From positions 310,001-374,000 of the forward strand of contig VWPU01000905.1 in NCBI GenBank assembly GCA_013398955.1: a stretch of DNA of 64,000 bases, read 5' to 3'. The notes under the pieces were generated by a model. It searched no databases. It saw only the letters and a list, made by a program, of their open reading frames with translations, and was not told where the DNA came from. Below, piece after piece: positions 37,275-49,529 of the stretch. The DNA is from Callaeas wilsoni (Eukaryota > Chordata > Aves > Passeriformes > Callaeidae). The stretch's first letter is position 1. The number at the start of each line of letters is the position of its first letter. Position numbers and translations under genes: made by a program.

Positions 37275-38752
37275 TGAAGAGGCCCTTGTTTTAAAGCACT
37301 TACCAGCAGCCCTGGCTAACCAGGGAGGTCCCAGTGGTCTGGAGGTTGGCCAATATGATGCCCATCTGCAAGAAGGGCCAGAAGGAGGATCCAGGGAGCT
37401 ACAGACCTGTCAGCCTGACCTCAGTGCTGGGAAAGGTCATGGAGAAAATCTTCCTGAGTGCCATCACATGGCATGCGCAGGACAACCAGCGGATCAGGCC
37501 CAGCCGGCATGGGTTTATGAAAGGCAGGTCCTGCTTAACCAACCTGATCTCCTTCTTTGATAAGGTGACTCATTTAGTTGATGGGGGAAAGGCTGTGGAT
37601 GCTGCCTAGGTAAACTTTAGTAAAGCCTTTGACACTACTTCTCACAGCATTCTCCTGGAGAAACTGTCTGCATGTTGTGTGAATGGGTTCTCTCTTCTTT
37701 GGGTAAAAAACTGGCTGGATAGCCAGGCTCAGAGTGATGGTGAATGCAGTTAGATTCATCTGGAGCCCATTCACTCGCGGTGTTCCCCAGGATGCAGTGT
37801 TAGAAGCATTCTTTATTAACATCTTTATTGATGACATGCATAAGGGGACCGAGTCAACCCTCCGTAAGTTCACAGATAACACCAAGTTGGTCAAGAGTGT
37901 TGATCTGCTGAAGGGCAGAGAGGCTCTGCAGAAGTATCTGGACAGGCTGGATCAACGGGCTGAGGCCAGTTGCAGGAAGTTCAACAATGTAAAGCACCAG
38001 GTCCTGCATTTGGGTTGCAACAACCTCAGGCAGTGCTATAGGCTGGGGAAAGAGTGGGTGGAAAGCTGCCCAGTGGAAAAGGACCTGGGATTTCACATAT
38101 GGCTGGATATAATCTTGCAGTGTGCCCAGGTGACCAAGACAGCCAGTGACTTCCTGACTTGAATCAGCAATAGTGTGGCCAGCAAGACTAGGGTAGTGAT
38201 TGTCCCTTTGTACTGGGCACAGGTGAGGCGACACCTCAAATCTTGTGTCCAGTTTTGGGCCCCTCTCTACAAGAAAGACCTTGAGGAGCTGGAGTGTGTC
38301 CAGGGAAGTGTAACAGAGCTCGTGAAGGGTCTGGAGTAAAATTCTGATGAGGAGCAGCTGAGGGAGCTGAGGTTGTCTAGCCTGGAGAAAAGGAGGCTCA
38401 AGGGAGACCTTATGACTTTCTACAAGTACCTAAAAGCAGGTTGTGGCCAGGTGTGGGGTTGGTCTCTTCTCCCAGTCAGCTAGTGACAGGACAAGAAGAA
38501 ATGGCCTCAGGCTGCAGAAGGAGAGGTTTAGATCGGATATTAGGAAAAAACTTCTTAATCAAAAGGATTATCAGGCATTGGAACAGACTTCCCAGGGAAA
38601 TGATTGAATCACTACCTTTGAAGGTATTTAAAGAATGTGTATATGCTACACTTAGGGACATGCTTTTAGTGATGGGTTCAGCAATGTTAGGTTAATGTTT
38701 GGACACAATGATCTTAGACTTCTTTTCCAACCTGAATTATTCTATTACTCTG
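37275..38752 (+). mobile_element. CR1 LINE copy G (longest in window)
   Basis: This plus-strand CR1 of about 1.48 kb is continuous from just upstream of the reverse-transcriptase fingers ('gccctggctaaccagggagg') to the 3' end ('ggacacaatgatcttagact', 'cttttccaacctgaatta', 'ttctattactctg'). Unlike B, E, H and J it shows no large internal gap. It is truncated at the 5' end, lacking the endonuclease domain and 5' UTR. The terminal octamer repeat is decayed, so it is not a recent insertion. Confidence 0.95.
37319..38660 (+). pseudogene. CR1 ORF2 reverse transcriptase, near-complete but dead
   Basis: ORF2 of CR1 encodes an endonuclease plus reverse transcriptase that makes new copies by target-primed reverse transcription. 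Here the reverse-transcriptase part is readable in family order: ICKKGQKEDPGSYRPVSL, LGKVMEKIFLSAIT, HGFMKGRSCLTNLISFF, a stop TAG at 37,607-37,609, VNFSKAFDT, then a frameshift before 37,734, GVPQDAVLEAFFINIFIDDM, FTDN at 37,869-37,880, RKFNNVKHQVLHLGCNN, YRLGKEWVES and VEKDLGFHIW. Two catalytic positions are changed: the usual LDFSKAFD aspartate is Asn, and FADD has become FTDN. After the stop at 38,160-38,162 fragments such as HWNRLPREMIESLPLKVFKE (38,569-38,628) show the C-terminal tail. It cannot be functional. Confidence 0.93.
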
Positions 38753-41700
38753 TAGTATGCAATTTGGAGCTTTTTGCTAATTTTGTAATACATTATTCAT
38801 GTGGAGTCACTGTGAAGGTAAAGGTGAAATTAAAAAGAGGTAATTAATATACCCTTTGCAAATATCTGAGGTGATTCTGGATATTTCTGTGGAAAAAAAA
38901 AAAAAAAAACACACAAAAAAGACTTTTTGTGTGCTTATTTTTGCCTGCATCTATAGGACTTTGTAGTGAAACCTCTCCCCAAACCCAAAAAGCTCTCTCA
39001 TCCACACAAGCAGCAGAGGCTGCTGTAGGAAGACATCAAGATTGGCTCTCAGATATGTAAGAGCACCATGGCTGTGTCTAGAAAGAAGCCCTACATCTTG
39101 CACACGCTGTCACCTAGACTTTCTCCAGCAGATGCTTGCTGCAAAAACTTGGTCTCCAGAGCAATCAGAGTCAGCCTAGATATTTATCTAATTTCTGGGC
39201 CACTCTTTTGTATTTACCTTCCCTGTATCCTTTTGGGTATGATTCTAGCTTTGATCCATTTAAAATCAGTGTAGATGTGTTGTCTGGGATGTGCCATTAG
39301 TTCTGTTACAGTCATTTCTCTTTCACTACACTCTCCTTCACAGGTTTGAACTTCATCTAGATCCCTTTCTTGCTCAAGTGTTTTGTATGCATTCTAAAAA
39401 TTTAAAGCTCCTAAGCTCTACTCTGTCCTACACATTGTACATCATGTTACATCCGTATTTCCCCAAACCTTTTTCTGAATTATCAGCTTTGTTATGAAGC
39501 CCACTAGTGAAATACTTGGATAAACTGATAACAAAGCACAGATATTGGATCCATTCTGTGGATCTTTTTCCAACTAGCTTTCTTAACTCCCTCTCTTTAT
39601 CACTGCTATGATCAGTTTTAGAGGTATAAAAGTAATTTTGAAAATTAAACTGTGCATGTTTGATATATGTATAGTCTAAATGTACAGAAGTGCAAAAGAA
39701 CCTAATGAGAAGGTATTAGGGAATAGAAAATAGCCCTAAACACATAGTCAACAAAGCTTGAGAGAAGATTTTTTTCAAAACATACAGAACATTTCTTAGG
39801 TGTTTCATAACTTCTCAGAAAGATCTATCTATATCTCTCTCAATATGAGTGCATAAAATATAGGTATAACTTTCAAAATTAAAGTTCAAGTTTATTTATA
39901 TAAATAATTTTGTTTACACAAGCTGTCAGAGCAACAGGACTACAACTGCAAAATGAATTTCCCTTGCCACCATCTAGCTTGTCATTAATGGGTGTACACC
40001 ATCAAACCGACATGGCTCTTAAGATGCACTAACACAATATATCATCAAAATTGTACTGCTTGTTCTGTATGTTACAGATAACTTAGGTTATTTAAATATG
40101 CAGTTGTAGTTGAGAATACTGCTAAATCTCAAAAAAATGCACTAGTATGCTTCAATATGTGACTATTCATTTTCCAATGTATTATTTTTTATTTTTATTA
40201 ATTATTCAATGTATTATTAATCTTTTTTTTCATTCTTCATTTCAAGAGTGTTTAGAGATGTTGATTAAATTGTATAATTTTCTTTCTCATATATGACAAA
40301 TGTGATTTGAAGCTAACAGTGTCAAGTTATGTTTCCAGTTTAAACCTTTGTTCAAAAAACTGTTCATGAAATTTTACATTGTATTACATTATTACAAGAC
40401 ATTACTTTTAGTAACAGTGATATCTGTCAAAGTGAATCTACCACAGAATGCATTATTGATTAGGGTTTAGTGAAAAATTTGCAACAATGGATTTATTAAA
40501 ATAATTTAGCCTATTGTCTGCATGTGGAATAGCTTCTAGCAAAGAAATAAACAAGAAAACTATAATATACTTGAATAAATTTAGAAACATTCAAATGATC
40601 TATTTTCAGGCTTTGCTTTTTATTTTGTTTAATTTGTATCATTGTCTGCAGCTTGCATGTTCATGAACCGTTTGTTTTGAACATCTAAAATAATAACTTA
40701 CTGGTTATTTATTTCTAAAGTGTCAGCTATACCACTTTTTTATTATTATTTTTTTATTTTTATTCTTCCTTAGACCAAGGCAGAAAGAATTTTCTAGGAC
40801 CAGTAAAGCTTTTGCAACTATTTGTCTAAAACCCTGGCTTTGCAAATATTTGCTTGCATCTTTGAAATTTGCTTTCCTCTAATGCTCTTGCCAGTAAAAC
40901 TCAATACTTCAAACATTCCTGCAGAAAGATCACCAAAGGGTTGCACGTATTGTCAAAGCAAATTCACTCAAAGGTTGGTTGAAAATCTTGCACTGTATTT
41001 GCTCAGCTGTGCTAAAAGAACAACTCATTCAAGCTGTTCTCAAGGCATCCCCTAAGAAAATCCAAGACTGGAAAAGTGGTTTTACATTTGACAATTTTTT
41101 ATTTGTGTATTCATGATTTAAGACAAAGTTTTATGAATATGCACTTCAAATTTACTTTTTGTTTAGAAAGAAACCATTTTGTAGAACTCTGATGTTATTT
41201 TTTAAAAATATCATTTGCTTAATAGCCCTAAGAACTATCTAAAGGCCGACAAAGCAATATCTGGAATATTCTGAAGCTCTTTTTTTCTGGTGGAAATGAA
41301 AGGATGTCTAACCTTTCAATGTTTGTTCCCTATTCTCCTAATTGATAGTCCACACTTCTTAGGGTTTTTATGTTGCTACACTGCACTTCTGCAGATTTCA
41401 TTATTTGTGTATAAAAACTTGTCCCCACTGAAATAATGATAAGATCACACTGGGACTATAATAAAAAATAGAAAAAAAAACCCCTCATCCTGCATATTCA
41501 TTAAATGACTTTAGGATGAGCATGAATGTGATGATATTAGGGAAAAACCAGTAGCCTAGCAAATTAAACTGCTTTTTAACAAAATGAAAATTTTAACTTA
41601 TTTGTACAATAATTTTAATTCATAAGTACCATATCCCATTTGACATCTAATTACGAGAGGAAAACCAGGAATCTTAGAATACACTTAAACTCACATCAAA

Positions 41701-43149
41701 ATTTCTAATTTATATGCTGTGCTGATTTTGTTCTAAAATGGTATAAAAACCAAAGTTTTTCTGTTGGCACAAAAAAATTTTCTAATATGTGAAATATTCT
41801 ATGTTAGATACAGGAAATGCATAAAACTAAATGCAGAAATGTAAATATGGATTGCTTTTATGCTCCCAGAGTTTAAAAATTGTTTTGTTAAGAAAAAATA
41901 TTTAGTGTAAATGAGAGAAGAGATTTTATGGAAGACTTGCACCTCTCCAAAGTAGCATAATTTAATTATTTAGTTGTATCAATGACTTTGAAAAGCACTT
42001 ATTCCTTTGATAAGAACATTTTAGAATTTTTCATTTTTCTGAACAAGGCCAAACATATTATCAACAGCATAGCATCAATTTATTTTATAAAGTTATGCTT
42101 TAAAAACAGTAAAAAACTCAAAAGTAGCATTTCTTTAAACTTTTTAGGATAACTTCGCAAGACACAAATATTCTCCTGTGATAATGTGTATCTGCAGTTG
42201 GTGCTATAAAAATTATTAGAAAATCCTACTTTAGCTACTTCTGCCACAGCCTTAAGATTATTCAAGTGTTGATTTTCTTGAATGTTAATAAGAAGGAGAG
42301 ATATGTGACAATGATGCTGTTTTTTCCTTCTTTAGTATGTGAAAGCAGTTAGTAGTGAAGCAATAAACTCAGATTTTTTTATCTGAAGTCTGAGAGATTC
42401 AGAGGACATGCTAACAAAGACTGAATAGTGAAATATAATGACAGAAAAATTCTGAAGAATTTCATAAACAGTAGGGACTTAAAGAGCTGGATAAATATTT
42501 ATAAAGTACAAAGTTGAAAACTGCAGTCACTGAAATTCAACAGAAATTTCCTGTCACAGTTTTTCATGATAAGCCTTTATATATTCAGAGTGTTTCTCAC
42601 ACCTGAGATCTAAACAATAAAAGATTTTTTCTTCTCTCTGCAGAGTTTTTCTTCTCACCACCTGAAAGCCAGAAATAGCAGTTAAAATATTACAGAATAT
42701 CAATTTTTCCTTCAGTATCCATCAATTTCTATAGATATAATCCTCTGTAATATGTTTCTATTATTACATGGCAAAAATGTTTTCATTTACAATATGACAT
42801 ACAGAAAACATTAGAAGGGACTCAATTTATTCAAAGTGAAAACCATGTTTGAAAGTAATTCTGAGAAGAAATTAAGTGATTCTGAAGGCAGTGTTGCCGA
42901 TCTGAATGCATGACTCAGTGTTTTCTAGGCCAACACTTAATCTATAGGAAAATAGACCATCATATGCCCAGAAATTCTGTCTGGAAACATAATCAAGGCT
43001 GAGACCATTCCTTCTCATACTTACCAATATGAGGATTTTTGTATGTTTCAACGATGACTAGGTTTTGATTTCTCATAAAAATATTATGTACAAGGTACAA
43101 AAAAACCTCATAAGCAATCAGGAGTTTTTATTTTTGCTACATTTGTTCT
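38753..43149. other. AT-rich unique noncoding DNA
   Basis: No gene was recognised. It holds an A17 run followed by ACACA6 at 38,893-38,920 and a T/A-rich simple stretch at 40,736-40,767. Short open frames at 39.07, 39.29 and 40.82 kb have no family features. Confidence 0.5.
38893..38920. repeat. Poly(A) run
   Basis: Seventeen A residues, then CACAC and six A. It lies about 140 bases beyond the end of CR1 copy G. CR1 does not carry a poly(A) tail, and no retrocopy was recognised upstream, so this is listed only as a simple repeat. Confidence 0.85.
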
Positions 43150-43220
43150 GTAAAGTAAAGAGTAAAGATATAGTAGAGTAAAGATAAAGTAAAGGGAGTA
43201 AAGATAAAAGAGTAAAAACC
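43150..43220 (+). repeat. Short tandem repeat with GAGTAAAGATA core
   Basis: GAGTAAAGATA occurs at 43,160, 43,176 and 43,196, and a fourth partial copy (GAGTAAAA) starts at 43,210. The spacings are uneven at 16, 20 and 14 bases. It ends about 50-60 bases before CR1 copy H starts. Confidence 0.85.
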
Positions 43221-43269
43221 TCCTGCCTCCAATCCAAGTTGATATCAGGAACAGGTACATTTAACAGAG

Positions 43270-44677
43270 AGTTAATATTCAAATATTGCATTCTTCAAGC
43301 TCAAAACTGGAATATGCCAAAGTGCAGGCAGTCAGCCAAAAGTGCCAGAATATCTGCATGGATGAAAGGTTAATCTCAAAGACAAAAGGACACTGGCAGA
43401 AGGTGGAAGAGTTAAAAGAAAGTATAGGTAATCTGGAAGGAATGCAGAAACACTCTTGGAGCGTCCATGGACACCGCTAGGAAAAGCTAAATCTTAACTT
43501 GAATTCAGTAAGGGACATCAAAGGGAAACATATATAGAAGGACTTCGGGAAATACAAAGGTGACAAGAGGAAGACTAAAGAAAATATCTTTAGGTCCTGA
43601 TGATACAAGACGTGGGCAAAGCTGAAGTCCTGAACACCTTCTTCACCTCAGACTTTGCTGGAAAGATCTGCCTTCAGAAATACCAGGCCACAGAGGCCAA
43701 GAAGAAAGTGTGGAGCCAGAAAATTTTAACCCGTGGTGGAAGAGGATAAGGTTAGAGAACATTTTAAAAATTGGACATATGTAAACCCATAGGTCCCAAC
43801 AGCATACTCTCTTAACGGTTGAGGGATTTGTCAGCCCATAGGGCTGTTGTCATTTTGAGGTCAGTCTATCATCTCTGAACAGTCATGATGACTGGGAGAA
43901 GTTCCTGGTCATTGGAAGAGAGCAAATTCCACTCCTACCTTCAAGAAGGGCAAGAGGAGATCTCATAGAACTTCAGGCCAATCAACCTGACTTCATTCCT
44001 GGGAAAGTGATGGAGCAGCTAATACCAGAAACCACTTGAAGGCACAAGGACGAGAAAGTCATCAGGAGTTGTCAGCATGCCTTCACCAGGAGGAAGTCAT
44101 ACTTGATGAACCAGACAGCGTTCTACAATGAAACAATTGGCCTGATAGATGAGAGAAGATCAGTGATTGTTATCTACCTGGACTTCATTAATGTTTTTGA
44201 TACTGTCTCCCATAATATCCTCAGAGAATTTGATGAGGACAAGAGATGAGTCACTTAGAAATTTAAGGGACTGGAGCATCCTTCATATGAGGAAAGGCTG
44301 TGAGACCTGGGACTCTAGAGAAAAAAGGCTCAGGGAGTCTCATCAACATGTACAAATATTTGACATCTGGAGTGTATAATGAACACTAAACCAGACTCTT
44401 TTTGGTGTTGCCTAGTGATGGGACAAAAAGCACTGTACACAAACTAGAACCCAGGAGGCTCCCTGTAAGTGTCAGGAAGCACTTTTTCACTGTGAGGCTG
44501 ACAGAGTTTGGCACAGACTACCCACATATTTCATGAACTCTCCCTCCTTGAAGATATTCAAAAGCTGTATGAACATGGTTGTGTGTAAGAGGCCTCTTGG
44601 TGTCCCTGCTTGAGGTACAAGATTGGACCAGGTAATCTCCAGATGTCCCTTCCAACCTCAGCCATTCTATGATTCCT
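43270..44677 (+). mobile_element. CR1 LINE copy H (central RT deleted, 3' end present)
   Basis: This plus-strand CR1 retains the endonuclease-RT linker and N-terminal reverse transcriptase (about 43,286-44,228), then jumps straight to the C-terminal tail and 3' UTR (about 44,236 onward). It ends with 'ttggaccaggtaatctccag', 'gtcccttccaacctcagcca' and 'ttctatgattcc' near 44,677. The missing part is the polymerase core and thumb, several hundred bases. Terminal wording ('ccctgcttgag', 'gaccaggt..ctccag') puts it in the same subfamily as copy J. Its 5' limit is approximate. Confidence 0.92.
43286..44395 (+). pseudogene. CR1 ORF2 remnant: linker and N-terminal RT, gapped
   Basis: The first frame (43,286-43,480) gives CMDERLISKTKGHWQKVEEL, matching the CR1 stretch after the endonuclease (A-CMNKELL..-KAYRRW). 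Further pieces follow in shifting frames: VLNTFFTSDFAGKICLQ, PIGPNSILS, NFRPINLTSFLGK and VIYLDFINVFDTVSHNILRE (ending near 44,228). The block with the first catalytic aspartate (LDF, Asp codon 44,181-44,183) is intact, but the FADD block is deleted along with everything between. The next readable segment (44,230-44,379) is the C-terminal RDWSILHMRKGCETWDSREK region. Many stops are present. Confidence 0.88.
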
Positions 44678-47600
44678 TGACACCTCAGCGTATCCAGACA
44701 GTGTGCAGTGCACCCCTGTAGTACATGCCTGTTCATAACTTTTCAGAACATATTGCTACTAAAGCATAGTGATGGTCACTAACAAACTGAGTAAGTCCTT
44801 TGCGCTGCTGAAGACAGCCTATGCCTTGTTAAGTTCAGATCTACAAGAAAATAAAGAATTACAGAGGCGAGATCTCTGAAAGAGGCCCAATGGTTCTGAT
44901 AGAGTTATTAAACTATTTACTGCTGAAGTATTTCTATTCATTCTGGCTTAGTGTTTTGGATTTTATAAAAGAAGAATCAGCATTATACAATTTCAAGATG
45001 ATATATAATAATAACTACTACGCGTAATAGCAGTCTACATAGTATAGCAAAGAAGAGGTGAAGACAAAGATGTCTTTCAGAAATCGTCATGATCTCTTGA
45101 TAATATTAGGGCCGTTTCAACCTGTGGCAATGTTTAGCACAGCCTCAAGGATGCTCTAAAATCCACTGGTTTGTAAATGCCTCCTGGGGCAATTATGCTA
45201 AGAACAGTCAAGCCATGCCCTTGGCACTCGACATGCAGGAAGGCCAGAAGATGATAAGGGTAAGATAAAACCAAAGATCAAACAGACAACATTGTAGTCT
45301 TCCGAGAAATTGTTCATCTATATCAGAAGAAGGAGTACTGAAAGAAAGTTAGCAAATCTGTCAGAGAACTAGTGGAAGGAAAAAAAACATTAAGGAAGAA
45401 CACAACATCAAGAAGACGCTTTTTTTTTTTTTTTTGTAGTCTTTACCACATGCTGTGATTAAGGAGTTGATTATTCTGGACTTCCTTTCTAATAATAAAG
45501 AATATCAAAGAATTAAAAAAAAGAGCTTTGATACTAATTGATAAATGCATTATCAAACCTTGCTAAATTTTCTTTTTATTTAGCTTCTGCACAAGCTGAG
45601 GGAAGAGTCTGTTCAGCTGCTAAAATTTTTCAATTTCATGTTAAAATCAATTAATACCCCAAAAGAGTGAAATTAGTGCTGTAAGTGTATTTTAAAATGT
45701 TGTTAAGCATGATCTAGGCAGCCAGAGATGTAAAACACTACTTACATACCTGTTTAAATTGTTTGAAATCATCTTTGATAAAAATTAAATTACTGGGAAA
45801 TGTGGAAAGTAATTGTATTGATATATGTGTTCTTTTCTGCACAAGGGGAAAGTCATGCTTCAATAATCTGATGTCATTCTTTGAATGCAAATTGCTTTTT
45901 TATAGGATTAACTTTGTTTAATAATGTTACTTATTTGTTTACAATTTGAAAATTCTGACAATAGTATTTTCATAAAGAGAAAAATAAAATTAAATAAATC
46001 AAAATTAAGAGCTCTGAAGGTAACTGGAAGACAAGTAGAGCAAGTACTCTTTTCGCATGTACCTCTGCAGGTAGACCTTTCACACACAGTATAGTGAACT
46101 AAGGATGCAGGAAGAATTAGCAGGCAAAATTTACATGTCCTGTGAAAATCTCCTAGCTAGTAAAACAAGAAAAGCTTTTCCATTAATCTGTATTTAGTGA
46201 GCAGTCTTGTGTTTTACACAAAGCTGAATTCTCACAGGAAGGTTCTAAGGAGGTTTAATACAGAAAACCCTATTCTTCTTGGAAGAAGATTCTTCTTTGA
46301 CTTAAACTTCAGACAGAGTGATATGAAACTGGATTGTTTGGAAAATAATAAACTTCAAATATATGGACTGCTGATGCAAAAGTAATGCAGATATCCCACA
46401 ACACATTGGATAAAGTTGGCTACTGCTACTGACATTTCTCCTTATGAAAATTCAGTATTTTTCTCACACATTTAGGCCTCAGAATACCTGTTGAAAATGA
46501 TATACTGAAGTTTGATGATCTTTTCAGGCAGATAAAAATGTTACATTTGTCTAAAAGTATCTTTTCTACATTTACTTGTGAGACTATAACACAGCCCCAT
46601 GTGTTTCCTGACAGAAAAAAGTGTACTTATTCTCCTGCATCCATAGATACAATGGAATGTTAGATATTATTTTTTAATTCATGCTGCTGGTCCAGTTGTA
46701 ATTTTTTCTCTTTTTGACATCACTATTATATTTTTTAAATTTAAATAAAAATTATTTTAATAAGATTATTTTTAATGATAATTTTCTTCTTTTTTTGCCA
46801 TTGTTTGCCATCTGTTCACTGTACGATGAAGCCGCAGATTTTAAGGTGCTTTTTAATCTGTCTCTGGCCCCAGCTGCTATTTTCATAAAAGAAGGTCGTA
46901 CCTGTCTTTATCCACCAGATTAAACTAAGCACATTTAACATGCATTACTTAACAATTATTATTTTGGTGTTTTAAAAATTTTTTATCCATTAAGATGAAG
47001 TTATTTGATAAAAATAAAAAAGGTTTAAGCAGAAAGCAGGGAGCATAATTAACATTCACTATTTCTAATTTCACATGTATTGCTCATACTACCTGTGTTA
47101 ATAAAATCTAGAACAAATATGTTTGACGGAAAGCGTTATCATCAATGTATCTTTTTGTGCCTTTTTCTAATCTATATTTACCTAATATCTCTTGGGGATA
47201 TTCACTTTTCCATTAGAGTCTAATTTTCATGGACCAGGCAAATAACATTTTACAAATTTGTGGTATTTATCATATTATCACACTATTATTATTATTGTCA
47301 TGTAACCCAGAATGGCACTGCTAACCAATATCAGTTCTATCAAAGAGCTCAAATATTTTACTTAACAGAAATATCATGTATTTTGCTTTCTTTTTAATCA
47401 GGATTATGATTTTAGCACTCATCTTGAAAGTTTTTCAAGTAACACCAAATGTCCCTCTTTTTCTATCCATTTCTACACATTAACTAAATCTTTTGAGACC
47501 TAATGGTTAACTTTTTTCAAGGGTTAGTAATTGTCACATTGATCTTCTCATTTTGGCAACCAGTTCACCTTATCTAATGCAAATATTGATCTAACACTAT

Positions 47601-49529
47601 CACTCCGTAGCAAATTTAAAGTTTTGGGGCAAAATCTTCTTTACTTCTGACTGGGTCATTTATTTTTTGAAAAAGTATCTACAAAAGATACAGCACACGC
47701 AGGAGCTGAAAGGAAAGGAGAGAACTGAAAACTTTTAATGGGAATCCAAACCTTCTAGTGAGAGGTTGGACAGGTCATCTCCCTTAACAAGACAGATAGG
47801 AAGTATTCATTTCTTTTAAACTGACATTGGCAAGGACAAAATGTGAAATAGCTTTATTAAAAGAAAGAACTTGAACTCCCACAAAGGGAGTCATTAAAAA
47901 CAAGTCTGTGATACAATGATAGTAGTTAAACACAGTACAATTGGCATTATAATTCCTAGCAGAAGTCTACTGACTATAGTCAGATATATGATGTCATTTC
48001 CTAAAATTAAATTACAACACTCTTCTGTTAATTATTAAGCTTATAGGACCTTGCCCCACTATGCCCGACTGCTCTAATGGCATTTACAAGAAACATCTCC
48101 AAAAATATGAAAGAGGCTTTAGAACTTACACATTAAATAACAGACATTTTTAATCTATGCAAAGGTTTAAAAAAAAAGCTCAGTATTTCTGTAATTATTC
48201 ACAGCCTTACAAATTGTGAGATATTTCTTATCTATTTCACATGTTTTTAGTGGAATTCCTTTAAAAGAGAATCAGAGAAGATCTAGGAATAATGTCTGTT
48301 TGTTGCAAAAATCTCAACCATTTCACAAAATTGCAGCTTTTCCACCATTGCTATATACACATGTAAAGATGCTGATGCAGATAGGGAGATAATTTTGTTT
48401 TAATTTTAGAAGATAATGGAGTTCTACATCCTGGCTTCATCAGGTCCAAATGTATTTTACTTTTACAGGTATATTAGCAAAGACAGCAATCAGATTAAGG
48501 GCAGCCTATTAATATTGCTTCCAGATAATAATCAGGTGAATTTATATTTCATATTATATGAAATTTCCTCGAGGCAATTCCTTGTGTTTCTTTCAAGTGT
48601 CTGTCTTGAATCCCGGGTAGCATTGTTATCCAACACAACTGTCTTTAGGAAAGAATTGCTCCTCTGGGCACTTCAATATATGTGGTGTCACTCAAATGTC
48701 ACTCAGAGATTACAAAAGCTGACAAACATATGTGAACCCACAGACCACAAAGATCCGCAATTATTATCTTGTCATTTGTCTTTATGCCTTTTTACATGAG
48801 TTTCCCTCTAACTTTTGGGAAAAATATTTTTTCAGCCATCATGGAGACACAATGGAACAAACATTAGAAGCAGAGAGCACAGACTGGAATGAATAGCAGG
48901 AGTTCAGATAAACAGTAAACTCTTCAAGGAGAAAAGTCCAAATATATTTTTTATGCTTATAAAAATGCTGATGGACTACTTTGAAGACCAAATTTAAGCT
49001 AAAAAGTCATTGACTGCCATTGCAACCAAAAATTCTATGATCATCATCTTCCATAAAACTGACCCACTGCTTTAGTATTTCTCTGGGGTTTTATCCTATC
49101 CATGAAGATGAGACTTCACCAGTGAATTTCCTGGGAAACTATCCTAAAATAATGCTGCTATCAGGGGAAAATACTTTTATATTTATCTCATCGTTTTCTT
49201 TCTTCATAGCAGCTCATACTGCAGAAATTGTTCAGAGCAAGGAATCAGGCAGGAAGTAGAAATTTCTAGGTTGAAAAGCCTTGTATTCATGTTGAAGGGA
49301 GCTTCAAAGGATCTGAAATAGGAAACTTGCAGAATAGCTCCAAAGCCATAGCAAAACATTTTAAAATATTCCTATTGCAAATGTACAAGTTATATGTTTA
49401 ATATATTTTTGGTGCTCAGAGTACTGAAAGCTGACCATGTGCCTACTATTACTTGCAGCTCTGGTGTCTCCATCCACTAAGGAGCATAGTAAAACTAAAA
49501 TGAGACAAAGAGGTAGGGAATGATCAAAG
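44678..49529. other. AT-rich unique noncoding DNA
   Basis: No gene was recognised. It includes a T16 run at 45,420-45,435 and an (ATT)4 tract near 47,284. The section at about 46,700-46,990 combines AT-rich DNA with a compact non-repetitive core and is noted as a possible conserved noncoding element. A 127-codon open frame at 48,416-48,799 has no family features I recognise. Confidence 0.5.
45420..45435. repeat. Poly(T) run
   Basis: Sixteen consecutive T on the plus strand. Confidence 0.9.

Noticed and set aside
37854..38234. Minus-strand open frame opposite CR1 copy G
   Set aside because: It is an antisense shadow of the RT C-terminal region.
38893..38920. Poly(A) run as the tail of a processed pseudogene
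   Set aside because: CR1 has no poly(A) tail, and the 140 bases upstream contain no recognisable retrocopied gene. It is treated as a simple repeat.
48416..48799. 127-codon plus-strand open frame
   Set aside because: No known motif, AT-rich codons like the flanks, and no splice signals that stand out. A chance frame is likely at this window size.
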